64,000 nt of DNA, taken from the NCBI GenBank assembly GCA_038503065.1, contig JBCAMK010000022.1:1116001-1180000 (forward strand), given 5' to 3'. The position numbers were made by a program, and so were the translations under genes. Below the pieces are notes generated by a model. That model was not told the origin of the DNA and made no database searches. It worked only from the letters and a program-made list of their open reading frames with translations. The stretch's first letter is position 1. Each line of letters opens with the position of its first letter. Shown piece by piece: positions 10,227 through 22,058 of this stretch. The stretch comes from Paragyromitra xinjiangensis (Eukaryota > Ascomycota > Pezizomycetes > Pezizales > Discinaceae).

Positions 10227-13011
10227 TGTGGATTAGGGTGTTTTGGTGGTGTACTGGGATCACGACTATAAGGGTGGTTAGTGATCAACCGCGTAGGATA
10301 GCGAAAAAGTGAAGGGAAGTGTGCTAGAGTAATAGAAATAGGGCTGGAAGTTAACCTACTAAAGTACTAGAGTAAATGTCTCACTAACCTGGCCTCTAAA
10401 CTAACGAGAAATCTCCTGGATGGTAAGACCCGCGCTGTATTTAAGCGATTTCTGGGTGCTAACCCCACGCAATACGAAAGATTAGTTAACTCGAACCTCG
10501 TAAAACCCCGCTCAAATGCACAGCCCATGGAAGATAGCCTATAAAGTCTGTATAGAATAGGAAGTTCCGCCTCCCGACCGCTTACACAATCAACTCGTTC
10601 GATACTGAAGCTAGAACCGTTAGTACGGAATAGTACATTCCGACACTTTTACCCCGCCACGCTTGGCGAGCTATTATTGCTTGCTAGGTTATCTCTACTA
10701 GGTTTAAGAAGAGGTAGAGTCTCCAAAGCTGTGAGAATATTAGTGGTAGCATCTGGTCGGGGGGGGGTTAACCCGACGCTCTAATTATTCTGACAGGTGG
10801 TCTTACATAAGTCATGCAATCATATAATATCACTCGATAAGCACCATGGGACGAGATGCGCGATCTAGGAATACACTGTATCCTTGCGCTCGGTTAGCTT
10901 TCGTTAACGCTAAGACCCCTTAAAGCGATATCTCTAAACAATATAATATCTTTAATAGTATGATAGTGTAGAACGTTCCCATACGTATGTAAAAGCACAA
11001 ACAAAGGCGCTAATCTCGGGGGATGCCGTAGCAGAACTAACATCCTAGCAGCTCCCGGCTATTAGCCTCCTATCCTACAACGCAATTATTTCGGCCTCCG
11101 GAAGCCGGCTCTTTTCACGTGGACTACGCCGCATCAGCCTCCACACCGAGTGATAATCTATGACCAAAGCTTGGCATCACTGCATTTACGTGAGTGCTCG
11201 CTAAGCCCTCGCCTCACCGCACAGATGGGGACGCTACGAATAAAACGTGTTATAATTAGCGACATAATATTAGTCATCCTCACTTGCCGAATGAGCCGCC
11301 TCACCCCTCCGTCATGCATCTTCAATTACGGCTACCAGGCCAGGGCGCTTACACCTACACGTGCTCTTCACGAGCACCAAGAACTACCAGCAAGGCGACC
11401 CAGGATACCCGCCAAGGCGACCACCTTCGGCACATGAGGCTCCCCGCTCACCTGCATGCAATGACGTTAGATCTGCAATGCGACCGCGACGAACTAGCGG
11501 GGATCTTGAAGGTTGGGCTTTCACATGTCCGGCACTAGTTTAGATTTTCTCGTATGTATGTAAGAAGAGGACGTGGCCTGCTCCGACTTGAGGTATGGAT
11601 GGCCTGGAGGGGAAGGCTGCACGGCGGGACGGGAGATGGGTTTGGACGAGTGAGATTCTGTGAAGGGCGGCTCGGGTGGGTTGCTTGGGAGGGGAAGGTG
11701 GTGTAGGTAAGTGGTGTATAGATGGATTGCAGGAGCAGTGGGTGTGATGCGTGGTGCGTGGTGATTGTGGTTGGGTGGGAGACGTTGAGCGGAATGTTAT
11801 GATAGTATGTCCGTCGGTTGTGATGGGGATAGGCAGGAGGCCGTGTGTTGATAATTCTAGACTGGAGGCTAGATTTTAATGGGTGCGAAGGAGTACAAGC
11901 GCTATCTTTGACGATCTAATAAAGAGGTTAGAAAATTCAGGCGGCTATCGTACGAGGCTGAGTTGTTGTCGAAGCATACGCGTGCGGGGGTTGTGAAGCT
12001 GGCTAAGGCACTCCTTTGCCAAAGCAGCTACCTAAGGTGTAGAATCGGCACCTTGGCCACTCTAAATACTTGTCCAGCACAAGGCCGTGAAAGAAGTAAG
12101 TTGAGTTGTCCAGAGGGGTCTGAGCTACATGTAGGTTGTGGGATCTTGCACTTTCTTTATAAATACATCTATGCACTGGTTGGGGTGCAGGGCGATCTGG
12201 CGCGCTACTGCATCCTTAGTGCGCGTCTTCGGACGTTTTCACAGAACATTGGTTCCTGAGACAATCCGAGACATGTGTATCCTGGCTCGGAATTAAGCCT
12301 TGCTTATTTTCTGGGAGCTCTGTTTGTTTGGGACGGGGCTGCATTCTTTGGATGTCGGGTTTATGTTTCTTTTTCGCTCCAGTCAACACTCGTGAAGTTG
12401 GTTGTGACATCACTTTGTTTGTTGTCATTAAGCTGGGGTGTAGATGGCCAATTGATGGATCGTGGTGGTGATTAAGACTGTCGTACACATTTCACGGCTG
12501 CCATTGCAATAACGTGACTATGCAATTGCAGGGATGTCTAGCGACGCGTACTCTGCTCTGGACAGCTGCGGTTCTGCATGCAAAGACAAAAGAAAACGCT
12601 ATCTTTCTCCAAGAAGCGGATGGAAAAACACGTATCCGATCAGGATCGCCTGTCTTCCAGAAAGTGTAGAGTAGAGTAATTCACTTTGACGCACAGTAAT
12701 GCTTCCCTTTCGATGCACTTCAATGCTGGTTGTATATCATTTGACAGGCAGGGTCTTCTCCATCATCGTCGCGTCGCTAATGGTCTGTGCGACCCATATC
12801 CCGCGAAAACCGGCTTTCCGTCAGTGTGCAGGGTTCCGTCGCGTTATCTCTCGTTATTTAATTTCCTTCCCCCCCAGAAGGAATTATCACCGTCCAACAA
12901 GCAACTCCCCCATCCCCCTTTCACCTCACTCTATCTATCACCATCTCCCTTCGTCCATCCTCTGCTGCCTTCCAAACCCTGTGATTCTGCCATTGTATCG
13001 TAGAGTAGAAT
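10227..13011. other. Long intergenic region and deacetylase promoter
   Basis: No gene is supported. The stretch 11560-11830 is strikingly G- and T-rich on the plus strand but has no continuous coding frame of note. The final 150 bases are pyrimidine-rich (CTATCTATCACCATCTCC-like), a common fungal promoter/leader pattern just before the deacetylase ATG at 13012. Confidence 0.5.
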
Positions 13012-16000
13012 ATGTCTGGCCGTTCCTCTGCTCTGTCTGGACGACGCAGTGGGGCCGTCTCCTATCCCATGCCGCCAACCCCAGACTCTTCCAAGAAGCT
13101 TACGGAATCCCTGGGCACCCTCTCGTTGGGAAACAGCTTGCATTCGTCGATAGTGCCATCCCCGCTGCCCCGTCGACCAAGCATGGATCTCCGTCATGGC
13201 CGCTCCCCTACCCCGTCGTCGTCAGGCTCAGATAATCCCCGTCGACTTACTAGAGCACCCTCAACACCAAACATCAGGAAGCGATCGTCCATCACTTCTC
13301 TCTGTTCCTCACCTGCTCCTGGTTCTGCTCCACACGTGCCAGGAAGAACATCGCTATCTAGACGATCAAGCATGTTATCGCTACGCTCAACATCCACGCC
13401 TGAACCGGCACAGCAACAGACGCCGTTTCCATTTCGACGAGAGGGATTACCGGTGCAGGATTTGACAGCACCGGCAACTGTTGTATTTCACGACACAAGC
13501 TATAAACACAAGTATGCAAGGCCTAACACTGGGTTGGCTGACCTTGCGACCATCGTCGAGAGACCTGAGCGGATTGCTGCTGCTACTCTCGGCGTTACTG
13601 CTGCGCAGACCCTTATTGGAAAATCTAAACTTTCGATCAGGAAATCTATACGTGTGGGCGGGCTGCTGGATCCGGAAGTGATGTTGGTGCACGCACACGG
13701 TTCTACAAAGGGTGGGAAAACATGGCCAGAGGAGTTGGCTGCGATGTGTGGGTTGGCGACGGATAAGTTGATGAAGGGTGAATGCGAGGTTCCGAAGAAC
13801 CTCCATCAGGGAGATCTCTATCTCTGTGGACAGAGTAGGGAAGATCTGGAGGGGTGTTTGGGTGCGATATACGATGGCGTTGATATCGTCTTTGGAGGGG
13901 CGAATGAGACCCAGGGGCATGAGATGGATGAGGAGGATCAAAGTGGGGTGACGAGGGCTTTTGTTTGCATCAGACCACCTGGTATTTCTTCATCATTCCT
14001 TGGTATACTACTGAAGTTAATTATTTGCTGCAGGTCATCACTGCGCTGAGACTCAGCCGTCGGGGTTTTGTTGGCTGAATAATGTGCATATTGCGATTGC
14101 TCACGCGGCACGACAGCACGGATTGACTCACGCAGTTATCTTAGATTTCGACCTGCATCACGGTGACGGCTCGCAATCTATCGCTTGGACGCTTAACGAA
14201 CTGGCTAGCGCACCTAATACGTCTTTGAAGAAAACTGCTGGTATTCATGTTCCACAAATTGGCTATTTCTCGTTGCACGACATCAACTCGTACCCCTGCG
14301 AGTACGGTAATGTTGAGAAGGTCAAAAACGCCAGCTTGAATCTTGAATCCCATGGACAATTTATCCAAAACATGCACCTGAAACCGTACGAGACGATCGA
14401 TGATTTTTGGGAACTCTACGAAACTCGTTACTCTGGTATCATAGCTAAGGCAAGGGAGTTCTTGTCTGCTGCAGCGGTCTCTAAGCCGAAAAAGAATGGT
14501 AGGGAGTTTAAAGCGGGATTGTTCTTGTCCGCTGGGTTTGATGCTAGCGAGCATGAGAGTATCGGGATGCAACGGCACCAAGTCAATGTGCCCACTGGAT
14601 TCTTCGCTCGGTTTACTTCGGACGCTGTAGCGCTAGCAGAACGGTATTGTGGTGGACGGGTGCTGAGTGTCCTCGAAGGTGGATACTCAGATAGGGCACT
14701 GATGACGGGAGTGTTTGCACATTTGGCAGGACTGGCATGTCCATCACCTACAACTGTCAGTGGCTATGTTCCACCATCCACCGGCCTTATGCCAGTCCCG
14801 GAACCATACTCTACTAGACCGATGTCGGCGGATCGTGGTTGGGATCCAGAATGGTGGGGCATGGAGAGAATGTCCGAGCTGGAACGCTATAATGACAAAA
14901 TGACCGCTAAGAAACCTGGCGCCAATAAACCTTCCACCTCATACCTCTCCGCTACCGCCGCCTCGTCTGCCCGCGCTGAGATACCCCGTCGTGTGATGAG
15001 CAGCAGCAGCATTGGCAGTGGCCCCGCTCCTGTTGTGATCATCCCCTGGGAGGTTCAAGCCTGGGAACTAAGCCGTCGGGTCATCCCCGAATATGAAGAA
15101 TCTGCCGAGATTCCACCCCTTGAGAAATCTAGCCTGCCGGCTAAGAATAAGCGCCATTCCGTTGCTAGTGTTACTGATGCGACTACAAGAATGACCCTAA
15201 GGGACCGTAAGCCGAAGGCGGCCCCAGACCCGAGCCCGGTGTTGGAAGTTCGTAGGAGGAGAACTACGATTAGCACTATGAGCGCTGCTAGTAGTCGTGC
15301 ACCGTCGAGAGCTCAGACTCCGGCGGTTTCAATTACCCGTGGAAATACACCCATGCCGCAAAGTAGAGGTTCTACCCCAGCACCTGGCGCAGGAGCAGGA
15401 AGTCGCAAAATCACATCCTCCGGCGGTGGTGTTACCGTCGCAGGTCCTCGCACTCTTGCGAAAAAACCTTCCGTCATTGGTAATGGCGCTAATAGCCAGA
15501 GAACTCCAGCCCCAGGACTTCAGCGTAAGCCCTCCACTACACTCAATGGTAGCAGCAACTCAAGATCTACCATCTCTCCCAGCGTCTCCCCCAAAACTGC
15601 TGTTTCCCCTTCCTCTTCTACTATATCATCACGCTCGAGCTCGGGCGGCAGCTCCGCTGCACACCCGCCTTCTAGCAAGGACATTGATGAAGCCTTTGTG
15701 AATAAGTTCCAAAAGGTCCGCATCACATACAAGAATCGCGAGCGCGAAGAGGAGGTTGCCCGCTTGGAGCGGCAAAAGGAGGAACTGGAGCGGAAACTTG
15801 AAGTTGAGAAACGACGCCTTGCAGCTAATACTAACGGCGCAGGTGCAAATGGGCAGAGAAGGACTAGCCGTATTGGTTCCTCAAGATCGTCGTCGTCGGT
15901 TGGATCAGCGAGGAGGGCATCGGTGAGTTCTGCTGTTGTGAATGGGGGTGGGGTGCAGGCGGTTGTGAACGGGCATGCAGAGAAGGAGACGAAGATGGTT

Positions 16001-16144
16001 ACTACGCCGCCGCCGATGGAGGCGGGTGCTGCAGAGGCGGCAGGGAGTGGGGATAATACGTATAAGGGCGGCGAAATCAAGTTCGCGTCTATGGATCCGG
16101 GGGCGGGGCCGGGGCCAGGAGGGCTAATGGGAAGGATGGGGTAG
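13012..16144 (+). CDS. Hos3-type histone deacetylase (HosB-like)
   Basis: This zinc-dependent lysine deacetylase belongs to the fungal Hos3 branch. Exons 13012-13981 and 14034-16144 join in phase over a 52-base intron, giving 1026 residues (yeast Hos3 has 697). Residues 1-150 are Ser/Pro/Arg-rich. The catalytic core spans about 160-560. It shows PPGHHCAETQPSGFCWLNNV with the active-site His pair 325-326, DFDLHHGDGS (residues 361-370) with the zinc-site Asp/His, SAGFDASEHES with the second zinc Asp at 493, and EGGY with the catalytic Tyr at 541. All key residues are present, so it should be active. The C-terminal 450 residues are low complexity (Ser, Thr, Pro, Arg) with one coiled coil at about 876-920. 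It probably acts in the nucleus or at the bud neck/septum; localisation is inferred from family knowledge. Confidence 0.93.
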
Positions 16145-16800
16145 GTAAGCGGTGATAGGAGAGCGAGGGAAGAAGGTTGAGAATAGTGTGTTACAGGGAA
16201 CTGGGGTGGGTGGATGGGGCGTTTTCATTGATTACCGAAGGGGTAGGGATGGGGTTGGGTTGTTTCTTTTCGTTCGAACGGGTCGATGGTAGATTACTGG
16301 GCTATCAAGCCTTTTTTCTTGAGTATGAGCGAAGGGTAGCGGATTTTTTCTGTCTTTCCCCAGTTCAGCAACGATGAACATGGCGATTCTTTTTTGTCTT
16401 GTCTCGATACATTCATCCATTCAGTAGTTTACAGCTTCGTTCACTTTGTTCCTTGGATTCTTTAATCATCCCATTCATCGCATTTTCTGTTCTTTAGTAT
16501 TTCTTTTGGTGGGGGTTTCTAAAAGGATTCATTGGCATTCAAGATTGGATTATATATACCTACGGTAGTTACTCTAGAGAACATCTGATTTGGTAAGAAT
16601 TGTTGGGGGGTTTTGGTGTTGTCCTTTGTTGTCCTTTGGAGTTTCTTTTTTGTTTCTTTTGAATTGTTTTTTTTTTTCGGGGTTCGTTGGTAGAGTGTTT
16701 GGTTGGCTTTTTTGGTGGAGGGAAGGTGGGGGTGGGTGGGGGTTCGTAGTTTAATCTTTAAATGTTTATTCGTTGATCTCTGTGAGTTTCTTCGTGGTGT

Positions 16801-16866
16801 GGGGTGGGGGCTAGGGGGGGAACGGGGGAATGGGGAATGGGGGATGGGGGGGAAGGGGGAACGGGG
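16801..16866 (+). repeat. G-tract cluster, potential G-quadruplex
   Basis: At least nine runs of four or more G are separated by one to three bases. This satisfies the canonical quadruplex-forming pattern several times over. It lies about 660 bases downstream of the deacetylase stop, on the non-template strand. Confidence 0.7.
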
Positions 16867-17086
16867 ATTTTCTTTGTAGTATAGTTGAATGTAAGTTTTT
16901 GGTTAGGAATGGGATATGTGATGGTGGTTTTTACTGTGGTCGAATGGAACTATGGGGTATGGTGGGGATGTTTTTGGTGCGACATTGATTATCACTCGGT
17001 TTGGTGGCACGTGACGGTTGGTGGGTTGGTGGGTTTATCCCTCGGGTTTCTTTCACGGACTCTGGTCGGTGGAGTTGGAAAACCCC

Positions 17087-17231
17087 GGCTTGGCATGTTT
17101 AGCACATCTCCCTGTAAACTTTTTTGTTTTACAGCTGGGGGTTCATAGACAGACTTAGCGAGGCCTGTTATCTGTTATAATTGGTAGTATCGGTGTGTGA
17201 GGAGCTACGATTTAGGGGATAATAATAGGAT
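17087..17231. repeat. Dispersed repeat D, copy 1
   Basis: This segment is recognisably the same sequence as 51629-51840. Shared blocks include GGCTTGGCAT, TGTTTTACAGCTG, ATAATTGG and GAGGAGCTACGAT. Copy 2 has an extra block of roughly 60 bases in the middle. Most base differences are transitions. Confidence 0.75.
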
Positions 17232-17233
17232 GG

Positions 17234-17385
17234 TACTATCCTCGATCGGCCAAATACCAGAACACAAATCTTGTAGGGAAACTTGCTTCGATCGGGTAGG
17301 GTAACCGATTTTCGGCCAATTAGAAACAGGATCGGACATTCCTGGTATTTGGGCCGTCCTGGTATTTGGCTGATCGAAGATAGTA
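17234..17385. mobile_element. MITE-like inverted-repeat element upstream of the lectin-like array
   Basis: The terminal 27 bases, starting TACTATCCTCGATCGGCC, are repeated in inverted orientation at 17359-17385 with two mismatches. The ends can be read as TA-flanked, compatible with a Tc1/mariner-type target duplication. Internal partial copies of CCTGGTATTTGG occur twice. There is no coding capacity. It sits about 190 bases upstream of the first paralogue. Confidence 0.7.
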
Positions 17386-17516
17386 TGGCGCTTTTGCGTT
17401 GGACGCCTAATAAACTCTGCATTTCTCAGGGTAGGTCTGCGGTCCCGATGTCTGCATGTGGTTGAGAACAGGCAATTACATAAGCGCCAGAGGCTTCAGC
17501 CCCGTGTTTACTATGG

Positions 17517-17548
17517 GCGGGGAAGTTGATGGAAGGCCTTAAGCTAAC
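17517..17548 (+). promoter_or_regulatory. Shared upstream motif block of the paralogue array
   Basis: GCGGGGAAGTTG at 17517-17528 recurs at 19391-19402 before copy 2. ATTACATAAGC at 17475-17485 recurs at 19365-19375. The GGCGGGG...GGCCTTAA...CTAA block recurs before copy 3 near 21903-21927. The spacing to the start codons differs. Whether these are binding sites or just residue of the duplication cannot be decided. Confidence 0.5.
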
Positions 17549-17575
17549 CATAGCTTTACTCTATCAGAAAAACCC

Positions 17576-18809
17576 ATGGAGGCCAACGAAATCCCTACGG
17601 GAGCTTACGTTATTCGAGCTAGCCGGACTTCTACTGTGTTAGAGATTCAAGAGACATCTCTGTTGAATTGGTCCTGGGTTGTTATTTCTGAGCAGGATGA
17701 AAATAATCGTCGCGACCGGCAGATATGGTGGATTGAGCCGCTTCCCACGGATGAGGATGACGTTGAGGAGGTGGCTTATTCTATTACGAGTATAACTAGT
17801 GGGAGAGTTCTTGGGAGAAGGGTGGGTGATGGGACAAAAGGTGCTGGAAACATCCTGTGGATTTTCAAAGGAACGTTTTATTGGAGATGAGAGGCTGATA
17901 TTGTTTCCATTGGTAAGGGGTATGGGCTACGGGCTGCCCAGCAGATGGGACACTGTCTCAGGGGTGGAAAATCCAGAGAGGCCAAGATGGCGAAGGCAAG
18001 TAAGTTGCCAATAGTACTAGTCAAATAAACCTGTCTTATCTGTATAATGGGAGCTAATCGATGCCTTTAATTCTAGGGCCTACTATACCCTGATGAACAC
18101 TGACAACGGCCACCTGCTCGATATTAAAACAACAAAAAACTCTGACTCAACTGATTTTCCATGGGGTTCCTGTGAGGCATGTATCTCTGAGCGCAAAGAA
18201 CAACGTTGGGAACTCGTAGTCCCTAAAGTGGCCCTTCCTTCTGGATGGCTCCGAATCCAGAATTTAGAGACGGGAGCTCTCTTGAGTCACACCTACCTCT
18301 CCAAACCGCCCGTGCTTGTAGACTCTCGTTCCACTACGCTTTCGACCCAACATCGCGAGACTTGGGATACCCAATGGACCTTAATTCATGCAAAAAGCTT
18401 TGCTCCTGATTTTCCGTGTGATACGGCAAAAAATATGTGGTGCATCAGGAACCGACTTACAAAAGCCTTCCTTGGCAATACTACATGTATGGTTAAGGGC
18501 AAATATGGGCTCGCAGTAACCGGGATGGAATCGGATCTTTTGCCTACTGGGGGAGATAACAATTTTAAGAAGGGAATCAATATTGCTGAATATACCTGGG
18601 AACTCGAATTAGATTTAGACCATCACTGGAAGATCATAAACCGCAACACATCGTGTCTACTCGAAGCTGGCCAAGTAACTACTCATAGGGGAAAGACTGG
18701 AGTGGCTTGTACCAGCAAGAGGGTTGCCTGCAATAACAGTTGGGTTCTTACGTATGCATACTCAATACCTATTTCCTTCCAAATGATGGATTCTAAAGTG
18801 TGGCTTTGA
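17576..18809 (+). CDS. Beta-trefoil (ricin-B-like) lectin-like protein, paralogue 1
   Basis: Three exons (17576-17840, 17918-17999, 18077-18809) splice in phase to 359 residues. I read six internal repeats of about 45-65 residues, most closing on a QxW-like motif: RQIWWIE, SQGWKI, QRWEL, TQWTL, YTWELEL and NSWVL. Three such repeats build one beta-trefoil, so the protein is probably two ricin-B-type trefoils in tandem. The opening GAYVIRA...VLEIQ matches the first trefoil strands. There is no signal peptide or membrane segment, so it is probably cytosolic like many fungal fruiting-body lectins. The intron positions and phases are identical in all three paralogues. Carbohydrate binding is inferred from the fold, not shown. 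I see no partner catalytic domain. Confidence 0.75.
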
Positions 18810-19440
18810 TTATAGATTGCCTGTTGCTAGGGCGCCAAGCGAGGTGCGTATTTGTTAAAGATTTAGTTTATATATTTTTCTGAAGTTATAGATGGTAGCC
18901 TGGCCCACAATGCCAATGTCAACCGCCATGCGATCCGCCATGCCAACGCGCGCCGCCAGCATATAGATACCCCCTTCATCCCTGAAGAAGATATTGTGTG
19001 CAGTGCAAGTATGGAGGTTAATTGGGGGTTTATGGTGTCGGATCGGCTCAAGATTACCGTGTAAGACCTTTGGGGAGGTTCCATTAAATAAGCCCAATAA
19101 GGCTTAGCTCTTTTCTGTTGGTTTACTTTGCTGGGTTGTTGGTTGGGGAGGCCTAAATAATAGTGTTATTCGTATTAAATTTAAGTTATTTTTGGTTAAG
19201 GATTGCCGAATTTGGTATTTGGTAATACTGGAGCGGGTTTTTGGGAACGCTAAAGGGGAGAATTTTAGGCGCCCGCAATATGATACGTCAAAAATTTTGG
19301 TGAAAATGCGCCTTAAGCTTTCTAAATATTATATTCGGAGCAAATAAAATTAAAATATTCGCTTATTACATAAGCCTCGGGGATCCAAAAGCGGGGAAGT
19401 TGCTTTGGGAGAACTACAGTGACATTCGCTCAAGACAAAT
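18810..19440. other. Spacer between paralogues 1 and 2
   Basis: No gene is supported. Small minus-strand frames at 18855-19097 look spurious. The end of the spacer carries ATTACATAAGC and GCGGGGAAGTTG, shared with the region upstream of paralogue 1. Confidence 0.5.
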
Positions 19441-20628
19441 ATGAACAGCCAAATCCCTCCAGGAGCCTACGTTATCCGAAATAAACGGACTTCATCTGTT
19501 TTGCACATAAAAGACAATCCTTTCGACACTTGGTCACGAATATTTGTGTCTGAACAAGATGAGAATATGTACCGTGATCGACAAATATGGTGGATTGAGC
19601 AGCTCCCTGGGTGTGAGGGCGATGGTGAAGAAGTGGTTTATTCCATAACGAATACACCTAGTGGGATGGCCCTTAGCTCGAGACAAAGAAATGGGACAAA
19701 ATGTACTAGAAGAATTCCATAGATCACAGAATGGGAAGAAGCGCTGACATGCTCTCAACGAAAAAGGGCTCCTTGGCACAGGGGTATACGTTACAAACTG
19801 TGCAGAGAATGGTGCACCCTGGCAGAGGTGGAGGATCCGGAAAATTCAGCATAGTGAAGATGGGTAAGTTATACATCACGTCCTAATAGAGTTACTGTTT
19901 AAGGGTGGGTCGCTGATCGATTCTCCCCAAGAACTTGCTACACTCTGACGAGTGTTGATAGTGATTACATGCTAGACATCGGGGAAGCAGATGGAAAGAC
20001 CTATTGTCTTGGCCAAGCATATGTTGCTGAACGCAAGCAGCAACTCTGGGAGTTTGTACTTCCTAAAGTTGTTTTCCCTTGCGGATGGTTCCGGATACAG
20101 AACTCGGAGACTAGAGGGCTTCTAAGCCATACCTATCTCTCGATACCACCTGTTCTCGTAGATCCTTCTACCTTGATAGGTTCTAGCTCCACCATACCGC
20201 CGACCAAATACCGTGAGGTTTGGGACACCCAGTGGACTTTGATATCTGCACAAAATTATGCCCCCAAGACTCCGCGTAAAACTGGGACAAATACATGGTG
20301 TATCCGGAACCGGCTTACGAAAGGTTTCCTCGGTGATACGACGTGCGAGGTTGGGGGTACGTCCAAGCTCAAGATAACTGCGTGGGAACCCAGTCTCATT
20401 ATCGGTACCAAGTTTAAGGAAGGCATTGATGTTACCGAATATACCTGGAAATTTGAATTAGATACGGAGCATAATTGGAAGATCATAAATCACAGTACAT
20501 CATACTTACTTGAACATACCCAAACATCCGGTGGCGGCACCGAAGTGGCTTGTGTTGGCAAGAAAGTCACCCGAAATAAAAGTTGGGCTTTGATGTGCGT
20601 ACCCTCAGTAAATGTCCCTGATTTTTAG
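19441..20628 (+). CDS. Beta-trefoil (ricin-B-like) lectin-like protein, paralogue 2
   Basis: Exons 19441-19702, 19782-19863 and 19932-20628 give 346 residues. The six repeats end at RQIWWIE, WQRWRI, QLWEF, TQWTL, YTWKFEL and KSWAL, matching paralogue 1 in order. The first-repeat motif GAYVIRNKRTSSVLHI is closer to paralogue 3. A block shared with paralogue 1, such as LSHTYLS, DTQWTLI and WCIRNRLTK, shows that the copies are homologous along their length. The acceptor at CACAG before 19782 was chosen over an earlier in-frame AG because it matches the other copies. The frame is intact, with no stop or frameshift, which implies selection. Function is unknown beyond the lectin-like fold. Confidence 0.75.
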
Positions 20629-22058
20629 GAACATCTAGTACTGAATCCTGATTACAGACCGTCAGTTGCTATGCCGCTGGATGAGGTACATGTTCGCCCG
20701 GCGGTTAGGCCTTCTTAGTTAGCTGGAAGGCGGTCATGAATTTGTTTTTTCAGCATGAGGTAATCGAGATACTAGAACGCTCTACTAGTATATGTAAGCC
20801 ACCAGTAAGTTAGTGGTAGCTAGTAGTACTACTTGGTGGAAAATGAGATGGTTTTGTTTTTGATTGCAGCAAGCCCTACCCTCGAGCCATATTTTATTTT
20901 TTTGCTAGCACGAGAACGGTATATCCTTGGAGTTTAAAATTTTGAGATTCATATGGATCATACTTTCTATTTCTAGCTTTAGCAAATTGACATAGATAAA
21001 ACATTATTTACCTCCAGAGAATGTTGATCGAATGGGGAGATACCTGTATACGTATTGCGTTCGTTCCCTGATCCCGAAATTGAATTGTGTAAAGTAGGAT
21101 CTTGACGGTGTCTAAAAAGAGTATCAATGTAACTTGCTCATCACTTTAGTTGCATCAGAAGTTTCTTATTTAATATCTTTCCCTCTCTCAAACCAACCTC
21201 ACAACGTACTGCTCGTGGGTTCCTGTAGAGTGCGTGGGTATGGAATCACCGGCGAAGCAAATTTTCTGTCTTGATCATGATAGTATAGATAAATAGGCTG
21301 TTTCCAACCACAGATCTGGTCTTGAATATTTTCGAGCCTAGAAAGCATATTCCTTTGCTTGAGGGGGTGCTTTTGGGCTTTCTAGCTTACTTGGTTTGTT
21401 GCGATGTTAAAGATTAAAGGGAAAACGTGGTAACTTCTGTAGAACTTTCTGTAGATAGAGGAGAAAACGATGGCAGGGGCCTACAGAAAGCTGTATCTTT
21501 AGTGTCATGAGGCAAGATATATCTATTTTTGTATATTTTTGCACCTATTCGCATGCATATGGCAGCTGAGAAGCTTTCTCGTGATTCAACCACTCATAAA
21601 ATATGAGCTAGGTATTTCGATGCGCTAGGTATACAGTCCGGCTGGTGCGCAGGGTGAGTTAATCCGTTCATTATTTTTCATTTAGGAGTGGTTGCCCAGG
21701 CTTCTTGAATTTAATGTATCTGTATGCGGCTTGGCATTTTGAGGGGGCCAAGACCGCTCAAAGCTGGGGCGGTGGGATTAATAAGCTGCTTCTTTTAGGA
21801 TGTTCGTTTCTTCGTCTGAACGCAAGGATCATGCATCGGGCTGTAAGAGGAGAGGAGCGGGCCGTAAGCGAAGATGATGTTTTGCATTCAAGCACAAACT
21901 CTGGGCGGGGTGGGAGGCCTTAAACTAAACTACAATGGGTATTTGAACCGAAGATCAGCCCCAGCATTATATTACACCACCATTATCGATATCACCAGTC
22001 CAAGCAATCATCGTGTATGAGAAACTACATAGTCACTAGCAGAGATAGCATCAACAAC
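20629..22058. other. Spacer between paralogues 2 and 3
   Basis: No gene or fourth paralogue copy is visible. The stretch is AT-rich. The GGCGGGG...GGCCTTAA block at about 21903-21927 echoes the upstream region of paralogue 1. Confidence 0.5.

Larger units (their letters stand above)
16145..17575. other. G-rich intergenic region with repeat fragments
   Basis: No gene is supported. The stretch starts with the presumed 3' untranslated region of the deacetylase and passes through T-runs near 16665. It contains a dense G-tract block (16801-16866), a dispersed repeat (17087-17231) and a 152-base inverted-repeat element (17234-17385), all listed separately. Confidence 0.5.

Noticed and set aside
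10386..10700. Possible rRNA-like block
   Set aside because: No run matched conserved rRNA helices I know; the resemblance was limited to a few common words.
18855..19097. Minus-strand frames between paralogues 1 and 2
   Set aside because: They are short, overlap in two frames and show no resemblance to the paralogues or another family.
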